The position numbers and the translations under genes are program-made. From Akkermansiaceae bacterium UBA1518 (GTDB lineage: Bacteria; Verrucomicrobiota; Verrucomicrobiia; Verrucomicrobiales; Akkermansiaceae), in NCBI GenBank assembly GCA_002323895.1, contig DCQM01000223.1:1-48276 (forward strand): a stretch of DNA of 48,276 bases, written 5' to 3'. The notes under the pieces are model-generated. The model saw nothing but the letters and a program-made list of their open reading frames with translations, searched no databases and was not told where the DNA came from. Shown here in pieces: positions 1 through 7,564 of the stretch; position 1 is the stretch's first letter; every line of letters starts with the position of its first letter.

Positions 1-124
1 AAATCATATGAACAGTGTTCATAAAAGCAAAAACTTCAAAAAATTTGGATTTTTGTATCATGTGAAGATTAAGCGCTTCTAATTAGAAAGGATCGCTAAC
101 CTCAGGGACGCCTCCTTCATTCCC

Positions 125-315
125 CTATATTATTGATCGCTTTTTCCGTAATTCTAGAGCTACGGGATCAGCGAGGTCTGGAGAATCCTGAAAGAAGCTC
201 AGACGATCAAAAAATCTCTAAAATTCCATAGGCTCTTGAAGTAGTTGAAATTAACCATCATCCCAAGAGGTCCATGAAAATTTTCAGAGGGAAGGTAACT
301 TTCAACTTGCCTCAA
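125..315 (-). pseudogene. Possible degraded short coding remnant, unknown family
   Basis: Positions 1-433 hold no convincing intact gene. On the minus strand a frame from a TTG at 315 stays open to a TGA at 199-201. A second frame then continues to a TAG at 125-127 and reads protein-like (FRDFFDRLSFF, then SPDLADPVALELRKK). The two frames join smoothly if one T is restored in the T-run near 207-214. No family is recognised and the stretch is short, so this may be chance. The remaining sequence to position 1 is AT-rich and featureless to the eye. Confidence 0.2.
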
Positions 316-381
316 CTTGCGTATCTCTTATCCTTCTCCTTGAACGTTTACTTTTGAAGGTTACGTTCACGCAGTAAATCC

Positions 382-418
382 AAGTGAGGGTAAAGGTCCA
401 AATCCTTTGCCCTCATTT
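382..418 (-). terminator. Hairpin terminator after the Dabb gene
   Basis: Inverted repeat with a 15-bp stem (arms 382-396 and 404-418, including two G-T wobbles) and a 7-nt loop. It lies 16 nt downstream of the minus-strand stop at 434. The T-run on the minus strand is weak (GGATTTAC), so this is a probable rather than textbook intrinsic terminator. Confidence 0.5.
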
Positions 419-433
419 ACTTTAGTTCTCTTT

Positions 434-736
434 CTAAGCAAGATCCATAACAAGGACCTTACTCCACCACTCCTTGAATCCAGAAATGAATTCATCGTGG
501 GTTGAATCTCTCTCTTGGTAGGCATTATGACTCTCAATCGAGTCAAATTTTAGCGAAATCGCATAATCAAACGAATGATCGGTCACCGTCCGTTCTGCAG
601 TTGCAGCTGGTTTTCCCCAATGGCCCGAGGCAACATTTGGGGACAGTAAAAGGGCTTCAATCCCCTTTTCAAAAAAAACGCAGTCTTTATCGTTTTGCCG
701 ATCCTCCTTCAGCCAGAAATAAACATGATGTTCCAT
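434..736 (-). CDS. Dabb (stress-responsive A/B barrel) domain protein
   Basis: A 100-residue protein starting MEHHVYFWLK. It matches the pattern of the Dabb dimeric alpha/beta-barrel family: an N-terminal HHVYFWLK strand, a GKPA turn, SFDYAISLKF, and a C-terminal THDEFISGFKEWW helix followed by a final VMD strand. Members are small cytoplasmic proteins, often of unknown role, that form ferredoxin-like dimers. The frame is open upstream to 871, but the ATG at 736 gives the usual Dabb length and leaves room for a promoter opposite the divergent TPR gene at 865. No clear Shine-Dalgarno sequence is visible. The family call is fairly sure; the substrate or function cannot be read from the sequence. 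Confidence 0.75.
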   Translation of the reverse strand: MEHHVYFWLKEDRQNDKDCVFFEKGIEALLLSPNVASGHWGKPAATAERTVTDHSFDYAISLKFDSIESHNAYQERDSTHDEFISGFKEWWSKVLVMDLA

Positions 737-864
737 ACCCAAATTAATAGCGAAGTAGAGCACCGAGGACAAGCCAACTACCAACCTGCCTGAGGTTGAT
801 TTTCCCATCAAATTATGAGAGTTTCGCCGCGCGAGCGACCATCTCGCAACCACAATATCGCGCC

Positions 865-3273
865 ATGGCAATCTCCCACTTGATACGGCATACGTTCATC
901 ACCCTCATCTTTAGCTATCTCGCTTTCTCTCCAGCGATCGCGCAGAGCAGGAAAGAAGAGCGAGCTTTTCAGGAAGCCGAACGATATTACGAAACTGGAA
1001 TTAGGCAGTCCGACCACCTTCAAAAGCAGCGCTATACAACCTACGCGATTGAACTCTATACCAAGTATCTCCGATCTCATTCTGGATCCAAAAACGAATC
1101 AGCGGCCCGATTCCACCTTGGTTTTGCACGCCAAACTCTTGGGCAAATTGAAGAGGCCAAAAACACTTACCGTTTTTTGGTCGAACGTCATCGCAGAGGG
1201 CCTCATGTAGGACAAGCTTCTCGGCAAATAGCCTATCTCGCTATTGGTGAGGCAGATTGGGAAGAGGCTGCAAAATATTTTCAGATTGCCTCACAGAACC
1301 TTTCCGAAAAAAACCTACGCTTTAGCGCCATGACCAAGCAGGCCGAATGCCTCTTCAAACTGAATCGTCAAGCTGAAGCCACCGTCGCTCTTCGCCGTAT
1401 CATCGACACCGAAAAACATCCTCATAAGGACTGGGCCAGCTTCATGCTCGCCTTCCAGTATTTCGAAAGAGACGATTTCAAAACTACTATTCAATTACTG
1501 AAAACACTCGTCACATCAGCACAACGCAGCCAATACCATTCTCAAGCTGTTTTCTACACCAGCCTAGCCTCGGCTGAACTGGCGCTAGAAGACACTAAGG
1601 AATCCCATCTACAGATGATCCTAGGCATGTCAAGCAACACCCCATCGCTCACGTCCGACCAGCGACGAAACCTTGCCATCAATAAAGCCCGCGCTCAGAC
1701 ATCACTGATGGGACTCTATTCGAAGAAAAAAGATTGGGACACTGTCATCATTCTTTATGAAAAAGGCGACTTTGGAGCCACTGGTAAACTTGAAGCCCGC
1801 CGTTGTGAGCGAGCCGGCCTAGCGTATCTCATCAAGCAAGATTACCGAAATGCACGGGCCTGCTACCGGAAGGTTGATCGAGCCCTTCCAAAAAGCCACA
1901 AAGCTTTCGAGGCCTCCTACAAGTGCCTCAAATGTGATTACAGCCTCAAAAATCCGGATTTCAGTGAGCGTGTAGACATCTTTTTTGAGCTCTACGCCCA
2001 AAAATATCCGGATCACGAATACCTTAATTCTGCCCGCTTTCTGCAAGCCGAAACTCTCTACGATCGCGAGGAATTGGAAGACGCAGCTCTGATTTTTGCC
2101 AATATCGACCGAAGCTCTCTTGATACTAAAATGCAACGTGAGCTCCTCTTTAAGCATGGATGGTGCCTGAGCGAATCTGGCCAGTTCGACGGAGCCAACA
2201 GGAGTTTTTCACGCTTTCTTGCCGAGTTCCCGGATGATCCTCGAGCCGCAGAGGTTCACAACAAACGAGCTGAGGCCCACCTCTCGCTTGGCGATTATAC
2301 ATCGGCTTTGAAGGATTTCGAAAACGCCCTTGCTCTCAACCCTGCACAAACCCATGCCGCTTTCGCTCTTCAAGGCAGCGCTCGCGTGCTTCGCCAAGAG
2401 AAGAAATTTGAGAGTATGATTGCCCGGTATCGCCGGATCTTAAGCGAGTTTCAAAATCTACCCATCGACACCATCGCTAATTCGAACTACTGGGTTGGGT
2501 GGGGATATTTCAAGCTTGCAAAATATAACGAAGCACCTTCCTACCTTCGTAAGGCAAGAGAACTAGTCCCCGAATTTTATAATCAACCCGTGGGTGACCT
2601 CCTCATTTTGAGCTCCTTTAACTCCCGTAATAAGACGGCGCTGCACACAGTTCTTCAGGAAGTCTACACGAGAACCCCAGCTAAAAAAGTCCCCCAAAAC
2701 ATACTCTCCTGGCTAGGCGTTCAGATGTTCCACGATGGCCAGACCGAAGAATCTGCCAACTACCTTGAAAAAGCTACTAATTGGGAAAACCCGAAAGCCA
2801 CAGAACTCGGAGTTTGGAGGATTTTATCCAAGGCCCAAAACCGTTCAGACCGCTTTTCCGCGGCCCAGAAAACAAGCCTTCTTTTACTGGGGCAAAAACA
2901 AGAAGCCCGTTGGCAAGCAGATGCTTATCTTGATCTTGCCGAATCTCGTCTCGGACTCAGACTCTACGCTGAGGCTCTTGACGCCGTGGCTAAAGGCCTC
3001 GCTATCAATGCTCCCGGTCCTCATGTCGCCGGCCTTCATATCGTAGGCGGTGAAGTTGCCCTACTTCAAGGTCGCTGGCTAGGAGCTCTTGAAGAATTTC
3101 GCGTCGCCATCCCCACGGTTCCAGACGATCCCCTTTTACAACCTCGGGCACTCCACGGAGTATATCTGGCAGCCAAAAACTATGGCAACAAAAGCCTCGC
3201 TGACAAATATAAAGCGAAGCTGACATCTAGCTTCCCTAATTGGAAGCCAACCCTGAAAATTAGGTCAGAATAG
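865..3273 (+). CDS. Large exported tetratricopeptide-repeat protein
   Basis: An 802-residue protein. The ATG at 865 is chosen because it begins a signal peptide (MAISHLIRHTFITLIFSYLAF...AIAQ, cleavage near residue 27); the frame is open further upstream to 796 but that extension adds a non-signal leader. The mature part is almost entirely degenerate TPR or YbgF-like helical repeats, for example YETGIRQSDHLQKQRYTTYAIELYTKYL near the N-terminus, SLGDYTSALKDFENALALNP in the middle and YAEALDAVAKGLAINAP near the end. This suggests a periplasmic or outer-membrane scaffold for protein-protein contacts. Its stop lies 4 nt from the convergent antiporter stop at 3278. No enzymatic motif is seen, and the partner is unknown. 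Confidence 0.8.
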   Translation: MAISHLIRHTFITLIFSYLAFSPAIAQSRKEERAFQEAERYYETGIRQSDHLQKQRYTTYAIELYTKYLRSHSGSKNESAARFHLGFARQTLGQIEEAKNTYRFLVERHRRGPHVGQASRQIAYLAIGEADWEEAAKYFQIASQNLSEKNLRFSAMTKQAECLFKLNRQAEATVALRRIIDTEKHPHKDWASFMLAFQYFERDDFKTTIQLLKTLVTSAQRSQYHSQAVFYTSLASAELALEDTKESHLQMILGMSSNTPSLTSDQRRNLAINKARAQTSLMGLYSKKKDWDTVIILYEKGDFGATGKLEARRCERAGLAYLIKQDYRNARACYRKVDRALPKSHKAFEASYKCLKCDYSLKNPDFSERVDIFFELYAQKYPDHEYLNSARFLQAETLYDREELEDAALIFANIDRSSLDTKMQRELLFKHGWCLSESGQFDGANRSFSRFLAEFPDDPRAAEVHNKRAEAHLSLGDYTSALKDFENALALNPAQTHAAFALQGSARVLRQEKKFESMIARYRRILSEFQNLPIDTIANSNYWVGWGYFKLAKYNEAPSYLRKARELVPEFYNQPVGDLLILSSFNSRNKTALHTVLQEVYTRTPAKKVPQNILSWLGVQMFHDGQTEESANYLEKATNWENPKATELGVWRILSKAQNRSDRFSAAQKTSLLLLGQKQEARWQADAYLDLAESRLGLRLYAEALDAVAKGLAINAPGPHVAGLHIVGGEVALLQGRWLGALEEFRVAIPTVPDDPLLQPRALHGVYLAAKNYGNKSLADKYKAKLTSSFPNWKPTLKIRSE

Positions 3274-3277
3274 CGTC

Positions 3278-4549
3278 CTAGTTATTTTTCTTAAGGTCTA
3301 AATCCCTCTGCTCAAGCAAACGTGAAATAAGCGGCTTCAGCGTCAATCCCTGGACCGCAATCGAAAAGATCACCACGAGGTAAGTCGCCATCAAGATTGC
3401 CTGTCTAGATTCCTCATCCAGACTCCCATCTTTCGGCAAAGCGAGTGCCAAAGCCACCGAGATTCCCCCTCGCAGGCCACCCCATGTCAGTATCCGGACA
3501 ATTCCCGGTGAAAAAGTGCGGGCTCTCTTAAGCGCCTGAACAGGAAGAGAGACAGCGATCATCCGGGAGGCCAAGACCACCACAATTAGAACCAAGCCGG
3601 CAAAAAAAGCCTGGCCACTCCAAGTCAGCACGAAGATTTCTAATCCGATAAGAAGAAACAGAAGTGCATTTAAAATCTCGTCGACCAACTCCCAAAAAAG
3701 ATCCAGATGATCGCGGGTCGTATCACTCATTGCCATCAAGCGACCATGATTGCCAATCATCAGACCTGCGACCACCATCGCCAACGGCCCACTCAAATGC
3801 CAGCTCGTTGCTAACTGATAACCCCCAGTCACAAGAGCCAAAGTGATCAGGATTTCAACCTGATAATTATCAATTGTCTTCAGCATCCAGTAGGCAACAT
3901 AACCGATGACCCCACCCAGAAAAATCCCACCGCCCACCTCAACAAGAAACAACTTACCAACCGATATTACCGAGGCCTCAGCCTCGCCCACAGCTAAGCC
4001 AACTAATACCAGATAGACAACAACCCCGACCCCATCGTTAAAAAGAGATTCACCAGTAATTTTGGTCTCGAGCGATTTAGGTGCCCCAACCTTCTTTAGA
4101 ATCCCGAGAACCGCCACCGGATCAGTCGGCGAAATCAATGCTCCAAACACAAAGCACCAAAGAAAAGGAACATCGAGTCCAGCCCACGAAAAAACGAAAT
4201 AGGACATCACTCCAACTAGAAAGGTAGACACCAACAATCCCGCACTTGCTAAAATTGCGACCACCCATTTTTGATCACGAAGATCGCCAAGATTAACATG
4301 CAAAGCTCCTGCAAAAAGCAGGAAGCTCAACATCACATTCATGACCGTCTCATTGAAGTCGATTCGTGTCACAAATTTATCTGCACTCTCCTTCATTGCA
4401 TCCCCGCCAAAGAGTAAAAGTAGCATACTAAGAACTAAGCCAATCAAGAGAATCCCGATACTTGTGGGCAACTTAAAAAAGCGATGGTTGATATAGCCAA
4501 AAACAGCGGTAAGGGTCAGCAGGACAGCAGCAGTATCTAGAATATTCAT
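3278..4549 (-). CDS. CPA1-family Na+/H+ antiporter (NhaP-like)
   Basis: A 423-residue polytopic membrane protein with about 12 hydrophobic segments. CPA1 hallmarks are present: the SPTDPVAVLG stretch, the ESLFNDGVGVVVY motif with the ion-binding Asn-Asp pair, and WGGLRGGISVALALALP near the C-terminus. It probably exchanges cytoplasmic Na+ (or K+) for protons at the inner membrane, in pH and salt homeostasis. The ATG at 4549 (MNILDTAAVL) lies 1 nt past the stop of the upstream lipoprotein gene (stop 4551-4553), so translation is probably coupled; a longer start at 4612 would overlap that gene by about 60 nt and adds a non-membrane leader. It is the last gene of a five-gene operon. The ion specificity cannot be read. 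Confidence 0.9.
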   Translation of the reverse strand: MNILDTAAVLLTLTAVFGYINHRFFKLPTSIGILLIGLVLSMLLLLFGGDAMKESADKFVTRIDFNETVMNVMLSFLLFAGALHVNLGDLRDQKWVVAILASAGLLVSTFLVGVMSYFVFSWAGLDVPFLWCFVFGALISPTDPVAVLGILKKVGAPKSLETKITGESLFNDGVGVVVYLVLVGLAVGEAEASVISVGKLFLVEVGGGIFLGGVIGYVAYWMLKTIDNYQVEILITLALVTGGYQLATSWHLSGPLAMVVAGLMIGNHGRLMAMSDTTRDHLDLFWELVDEILNALLFLLIGLEIFVLTWSGQAFFAGLVLIVVVLASRMIAVSLPVQALKRARTFSPGIVRILTWGGLRGGISVALALALPKDGSLDEESRQAILMATYLVVIFSIAVQGLTLKPLISRLLEQRDLDLKKNN

Positions 4550-4550
4550 A

Positions 4551-4946
4551 TCAGGAATTTGGTTGAATGGAATTAAGATGGAATAAAATAAGGCTCCTCC
4601 ATTTGTCTTCAAAATCTCGCTTTCTCCGGCTCAAAAAGAGACCTTCCCGATAGGCTCTCAATTTCAAATTTGAACGCTCCCCCTGTCTCTTAGACATTAG
4701 GCTTGCCGTCACCCGCAGAGGAAAAACAACATTGTGCTTATGCCACTTGGAACCATCACAGAAATAGAAATCAATTTGATCTTCTTTTTCCCGTTTCTTT
4801 AAACCGAACAACTCTTGAGTCGACTTTGACTCTAGAAAAGTAGTGGTTTTGCCGACTGCTGTGAAATAAGGCTGGCCCGTTGGAGTAGAGCACGAGCTCA
4901 ACATCAAAGGCAGCATTAACAAAACCATGAAATCGAGCCTAATCAT
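4551..4946 (-). CDS. Small putative lipoprotein of unknown function
   Basis: A 131-residue protein. Starting at the ATG at 4946, which overlaps the preceding TAA stop by one base (TAATG), gives a lipoprotein signal: a short basic start, a hydrophobic stretch and the lipobox LSSC with Cys about 19 residues in. The rest is basic and rich in K and R (for example GLKKREKEDQIDFYFCDGSKWHKH, which pairs a possible beta strand with a Cys). An alternative start at 4967 adds seven residues (MSSQTSV). No family is recognised. Its position between a conserved protein of unknown function and an antiporter, with overlapping ends on both sides, suggests membership of one envelope operon. Confidence 0.7.
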   Translation of the reverse strand: MIRLDFMVLLMLPLMLSSCSTPTGQPYFTAVGKTTTFLESKSTQELFGLKKREKEDQIDFYFCDGSKWHKHNVVFPLRVTASLMSKRQGERSNLKLRAYREGLFLSRRKRDFEDKWRSLILFHLNSIQPNS

Positions 4947-6343
4947 TACAGATGTCTGAGATGACATTTCACCAAAGGACGCGCTTCTTTAGGAACCCAT
5001 TCTTCCCAGTCTTCACCATTAGCAGCCGCTCTCAAGAGACTGCGCCCCGTCCTCTCAAGAAGCTTAACGTCACCACAACCAATATCCCTAATCATCCCAT
5101 TCTCAATAAAATGCTCATAGAGCTTTTTCCATCCCTCGGGCGCACGAAAATTATCTGCAGTGACATATTCCCCGTCTTTACCATTCCGCCACGGATAAAC
5201 CATAAGAGAGAGCTTGCTCTTAAATAAGCGCCCGAATGACTCCAAGATTCCTCCCTCCAACGAATCAGACCACTTCTCTTTAAACAACTCGTTCAAAAGC
5301 CCGATCGATAGAATCATACCAATGGGCTCTCTTGTAAACCTTCTAAGCAATGCAGCTACCCGGTGAAATTCCGGACAATTCGAAACCATAACAACCTTAC
5401 CAATCGCTTGTAAGGCGTCAGCACGATCTAAAAATGATAACAAGTCGACTTCCCCATTACGTAGAAGATTACTGAGTGAAACCTCGCAGACTTCCTGGCA
5501 CGGTTGAGCTTCCTGAGAAACCCCAGTTGGAGGAAAAACTTTGCCGGCTTGATTCAACATATCTAAATGTAAATTTGTAACTGGCAAAAAGCTTCCCCGC
5601 AGAACTAAAAGCGGAGTTTTGTAAAATGCTTCAGCGGCTTGCACAACTTCGCCGTTCGGAAGAAATACAGTAGCCGGAGACATTCCCTGCCTTACTAGCT
5701 CAAGTGCACAAATACGGTTATCGACCATCTTGAAGGGCTCCCCCTCAAATCTCAGCATATCGATTTCAATCCTACCCGGAGCGATAAATTCTGTGAGTGA
5801 GCTAACAAACTCTCTAAGATTCCCACCCTGATGATAAGCCGCATCAATAAAATTGACTCCTAAAATCCCAAGAGCCTCCATTTGATCAACATTCTCATCA
5901 TCGAGAAGATTGACGTGAAGAACAATCGTCCCGGCTGGTCTGCCCGGCTGACCCTGGAAATGGATCGCTAACCATCCATGACACTCGGCAATGTCCTGAT
6001 ACCCCCTTGCTCTCACCGTATTCGCAAAAGCGAAAAAACGCGACTTCCTCCCCCTCGTTTCACTGAGACGCTTTTCAAGCAACTCATACTCATAATTAAC
6101 CATGTCCACCACTCGCTCCTGAGATACATAGCGTTTACTCTTTCCATACAGCGCATCGCTGATCGTCATGTCATAAGCTGAGATTGACTTAGCAACCGTG
6201 CCAGCAGTCGCCGAAGCCCTAAAAAACCAATTGGCCACTTCCTGCCCCGCTCCAATCTCAGCAAAAGTACCGTAGATTGAAGAGTCGAGGTTCATCTTCA
6301 GCGCCTTGTCTGCAGGCGTCTTAAAAGATTCAGTCATCCTCAT
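4946..6343 (-). CDS. Conserved protein of unknown function (YGTFAEIGAGQEV family)
   Basis: A 465-residue soluble protein with no signal peptide or membrane segment. The N-terminal block around residues 17-45 (DSSIYGTFAEIGAGQEVANW, then FFRASATAGTVAKSISAYDM) is recognisable as a protein family found in several bacterial phyla. From memory, such proteins are often auto-labelled as nucleotide adenylyltransferase or receptor, but I see no HxGH nucleotidyltransferase motif that would justify this. Later conserved-looking blocks are GILGVNFIDAAYH, GRIEIDMLRFEG and VFLPNGEVVQ. It overlaps the upstream zinc-ribbon gene by 14 nt (stop at 6330-6332) and its TAA overlaps the next ATG. Starts at 6343 or 6337 are equally possible. 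Function unknown. Confidence 0.8.
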   Translation of the reverse strand: MRMTESFKTPADKALKMNLDSSIYGTFAEIGAGQEVANWFFRASATAGTVAKSISAYDMTISDALYGKSKRYVSQERVVDMVNYEYELLEKRLSETRGRKSRFFAFANTVRARGYQDIAECHGWLAIHFQGQPGRPAGTIVLHVNLLDDENVDQMEALGILGVNFIDAAYHQGGNLREFVSSLTEFIAPGRIEIDMLRFEGEPFKMVDNRICALELVRQGMSPATVFLPNGEVVQAAEAFYKTPLLVLRGSFLPVTNLHLDMLNQAGKVFPPTGVSQEAQPCQEVCEVSLSNLLRNGEVDLLSFLDRADALQAIGKVVMVSNCPEFHRVAALLRRFTREPIGMILSIGLLNELFKEKWSDSLEGGILESFGRLFKSKLSLMVYPWRNGKDGEYVTADNFRAPEGWKKLYEHFIENGMIRDIGCGDVKLLERTGRSLLRAAANGEDWEEWVPKEARPLVKCHLRHL

Positions 6344-7556
6344 TTTCTTTACTCAGATTTTGCAGCCAGCCTTCTCCTAAAATCTCAAGAATCTCAACCT
6401 GATCCTTGGAACGTGATCCAGTGGGGTAAGCAACTCTGACCATGCAGGGAACCAACAGCCCACCCTTCATCATAGCACGAAACTTTACATCCTGCTCTGA
6501 GCCCCTCTCAACGTAGCCAAGGAAGGAATGGATCGAATCCTTTAATTCCAACCCCAACGATCTCCACTTTTCATCATCAGAAAAATCATAATTATAATAG
6601 TTAGCAGGCTTAACAATAACCCTCATTAAAAATGGCTTGTCTGGCTTTTCCGCCCTCATTTGATCGGAAGTATAATCGCAATAACCAACCCAGCTTTCCC
6701 AATCAATCTGATAGCTTTCTTCCTCCCCATCAATAACTCGTTCAAGCGCAATAGGTGCGGTTAAAAAATTCGCTTTTTGTACCAACACCGTGACAACGTC
6801 TCCGCTATACTTCACTTGCGTCAGATCCAGTGAATCGAATCCCTCTACCTCATAATCCGCTTTTTCATAATAAAGATCGAGCAAAGGACCCACACGTTCA
6901 GAATTCCTAATATACTTTTTTAACTCATCAGGAGAACTGGCCGTAACGAAATTCCTGACAGCTTCTTCTATCTTAGCATTATCAAATTTCTTAAAATCAT
7001 CCACATCTTTTGCGGCCATCTCTCCCTCTTCAATCTTTTTGGTGTTCCGATCTGCTTTCTCAATATCATCAAACCAAGAATCAGCTTGTTCACGATTAAT
7101 TTGAGGCTTGGTGGAACCAGCCGAGGAATTAGCTCCAGAATTTTTATAGTAAACAAGACTCAGGGCTAAAAGGACGAATGCCGATAACACCATACTAACA
7201 ACCACCTTCCAAGACACGTTATTGGACGCCTCCTCTCTCTCCCAAGCCATTCCTCCCGCCTCCTCTCCCACATACTGACGGCGACGGCCCCTAAGACCGC
7301 TCTCTACCTTTCTAAGCTGCTCGGAAGTCATTTCCTGTGCCTCACCCACCCTCGCAAGAAGGTTATTACTATCGAAAGTCGATGAAGCCGCTTGATTCAA
7401 AACGCCCAGATTTTCGCTTTCGCTCGATTGCACCGCTGCATTACAAACCGGACAACGGCCTGTTTGCCCAACTTGGCTTTTCTTGATCCTAAAAAGACCG
7501 AAACACGTTGGGCATTGGAACGGAATCCATCGATTTGAAGAGGCAGGTTCACTCAT
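6330..7556 (-). CDS. Zinc-ribbon, single-pass membrane protein of unknown function
   Basis: A 408-residue protein with an N-terminal zinc ribbon made of two CxxC knuckles (CPTC at residues 15-18 and CPVC at 35-38). A Ser/Glu/Arg-rich linker and one transmembrane helix at about residues 116-137 (WKVVVSMVLSAFVLLALSLVYY) follow, then an exported C-terminal domain of about 270 residues. Topology is probably ribbon inside, C-domain outside. The C-domain has acidic and aromatic stretches (YYNYDFSDDEKWRSLG) but no family I recognise. It starts 8 nt after the PBP stop and overlaps the next gene by 14 nt, so it is clearly part of the operon. A role sensing or tethering the adjacent cell-wall enzyme is only a guess. 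Confidence 0.75.
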   Translation of the reverse strand: MSEPASSNRWIPFQCPTCFGLFRIKKSQVGQTGRCPVCNAAVQSSESENLGVLNQAASSTFDSNNLLARVGEAQEMTSEQLRKVESGLRGRRRQYVGEEAGGMAWEREEASNNVSWKVVVSMVLSAFVLLALSLVYYKNSGANSSAGSTKPQINREQADSWFDDIEKADRNTKKIEEGEMAAKDVDDFKKFDNAKIEEAVRNFVTASSPDELKKYIRNSERVGPLLDLYYEKADYEVEGFDSLDLTQVKYSGDVVTVLVQKANFLTAPIALERVIDGEEESYQIDWESWVGYCDYTSDQMRAEKPDKPFLMRVIVKPANYYNYDFSDDEKWRSLGLELKDSIHSFLGYVERGSEQDVKFRAMMKGGLLVPCMVRVAYPTGSRSKDQVEILEILGEGWLQNLSKENEDD

Positions 7557-7564
7557 TGCTATGA

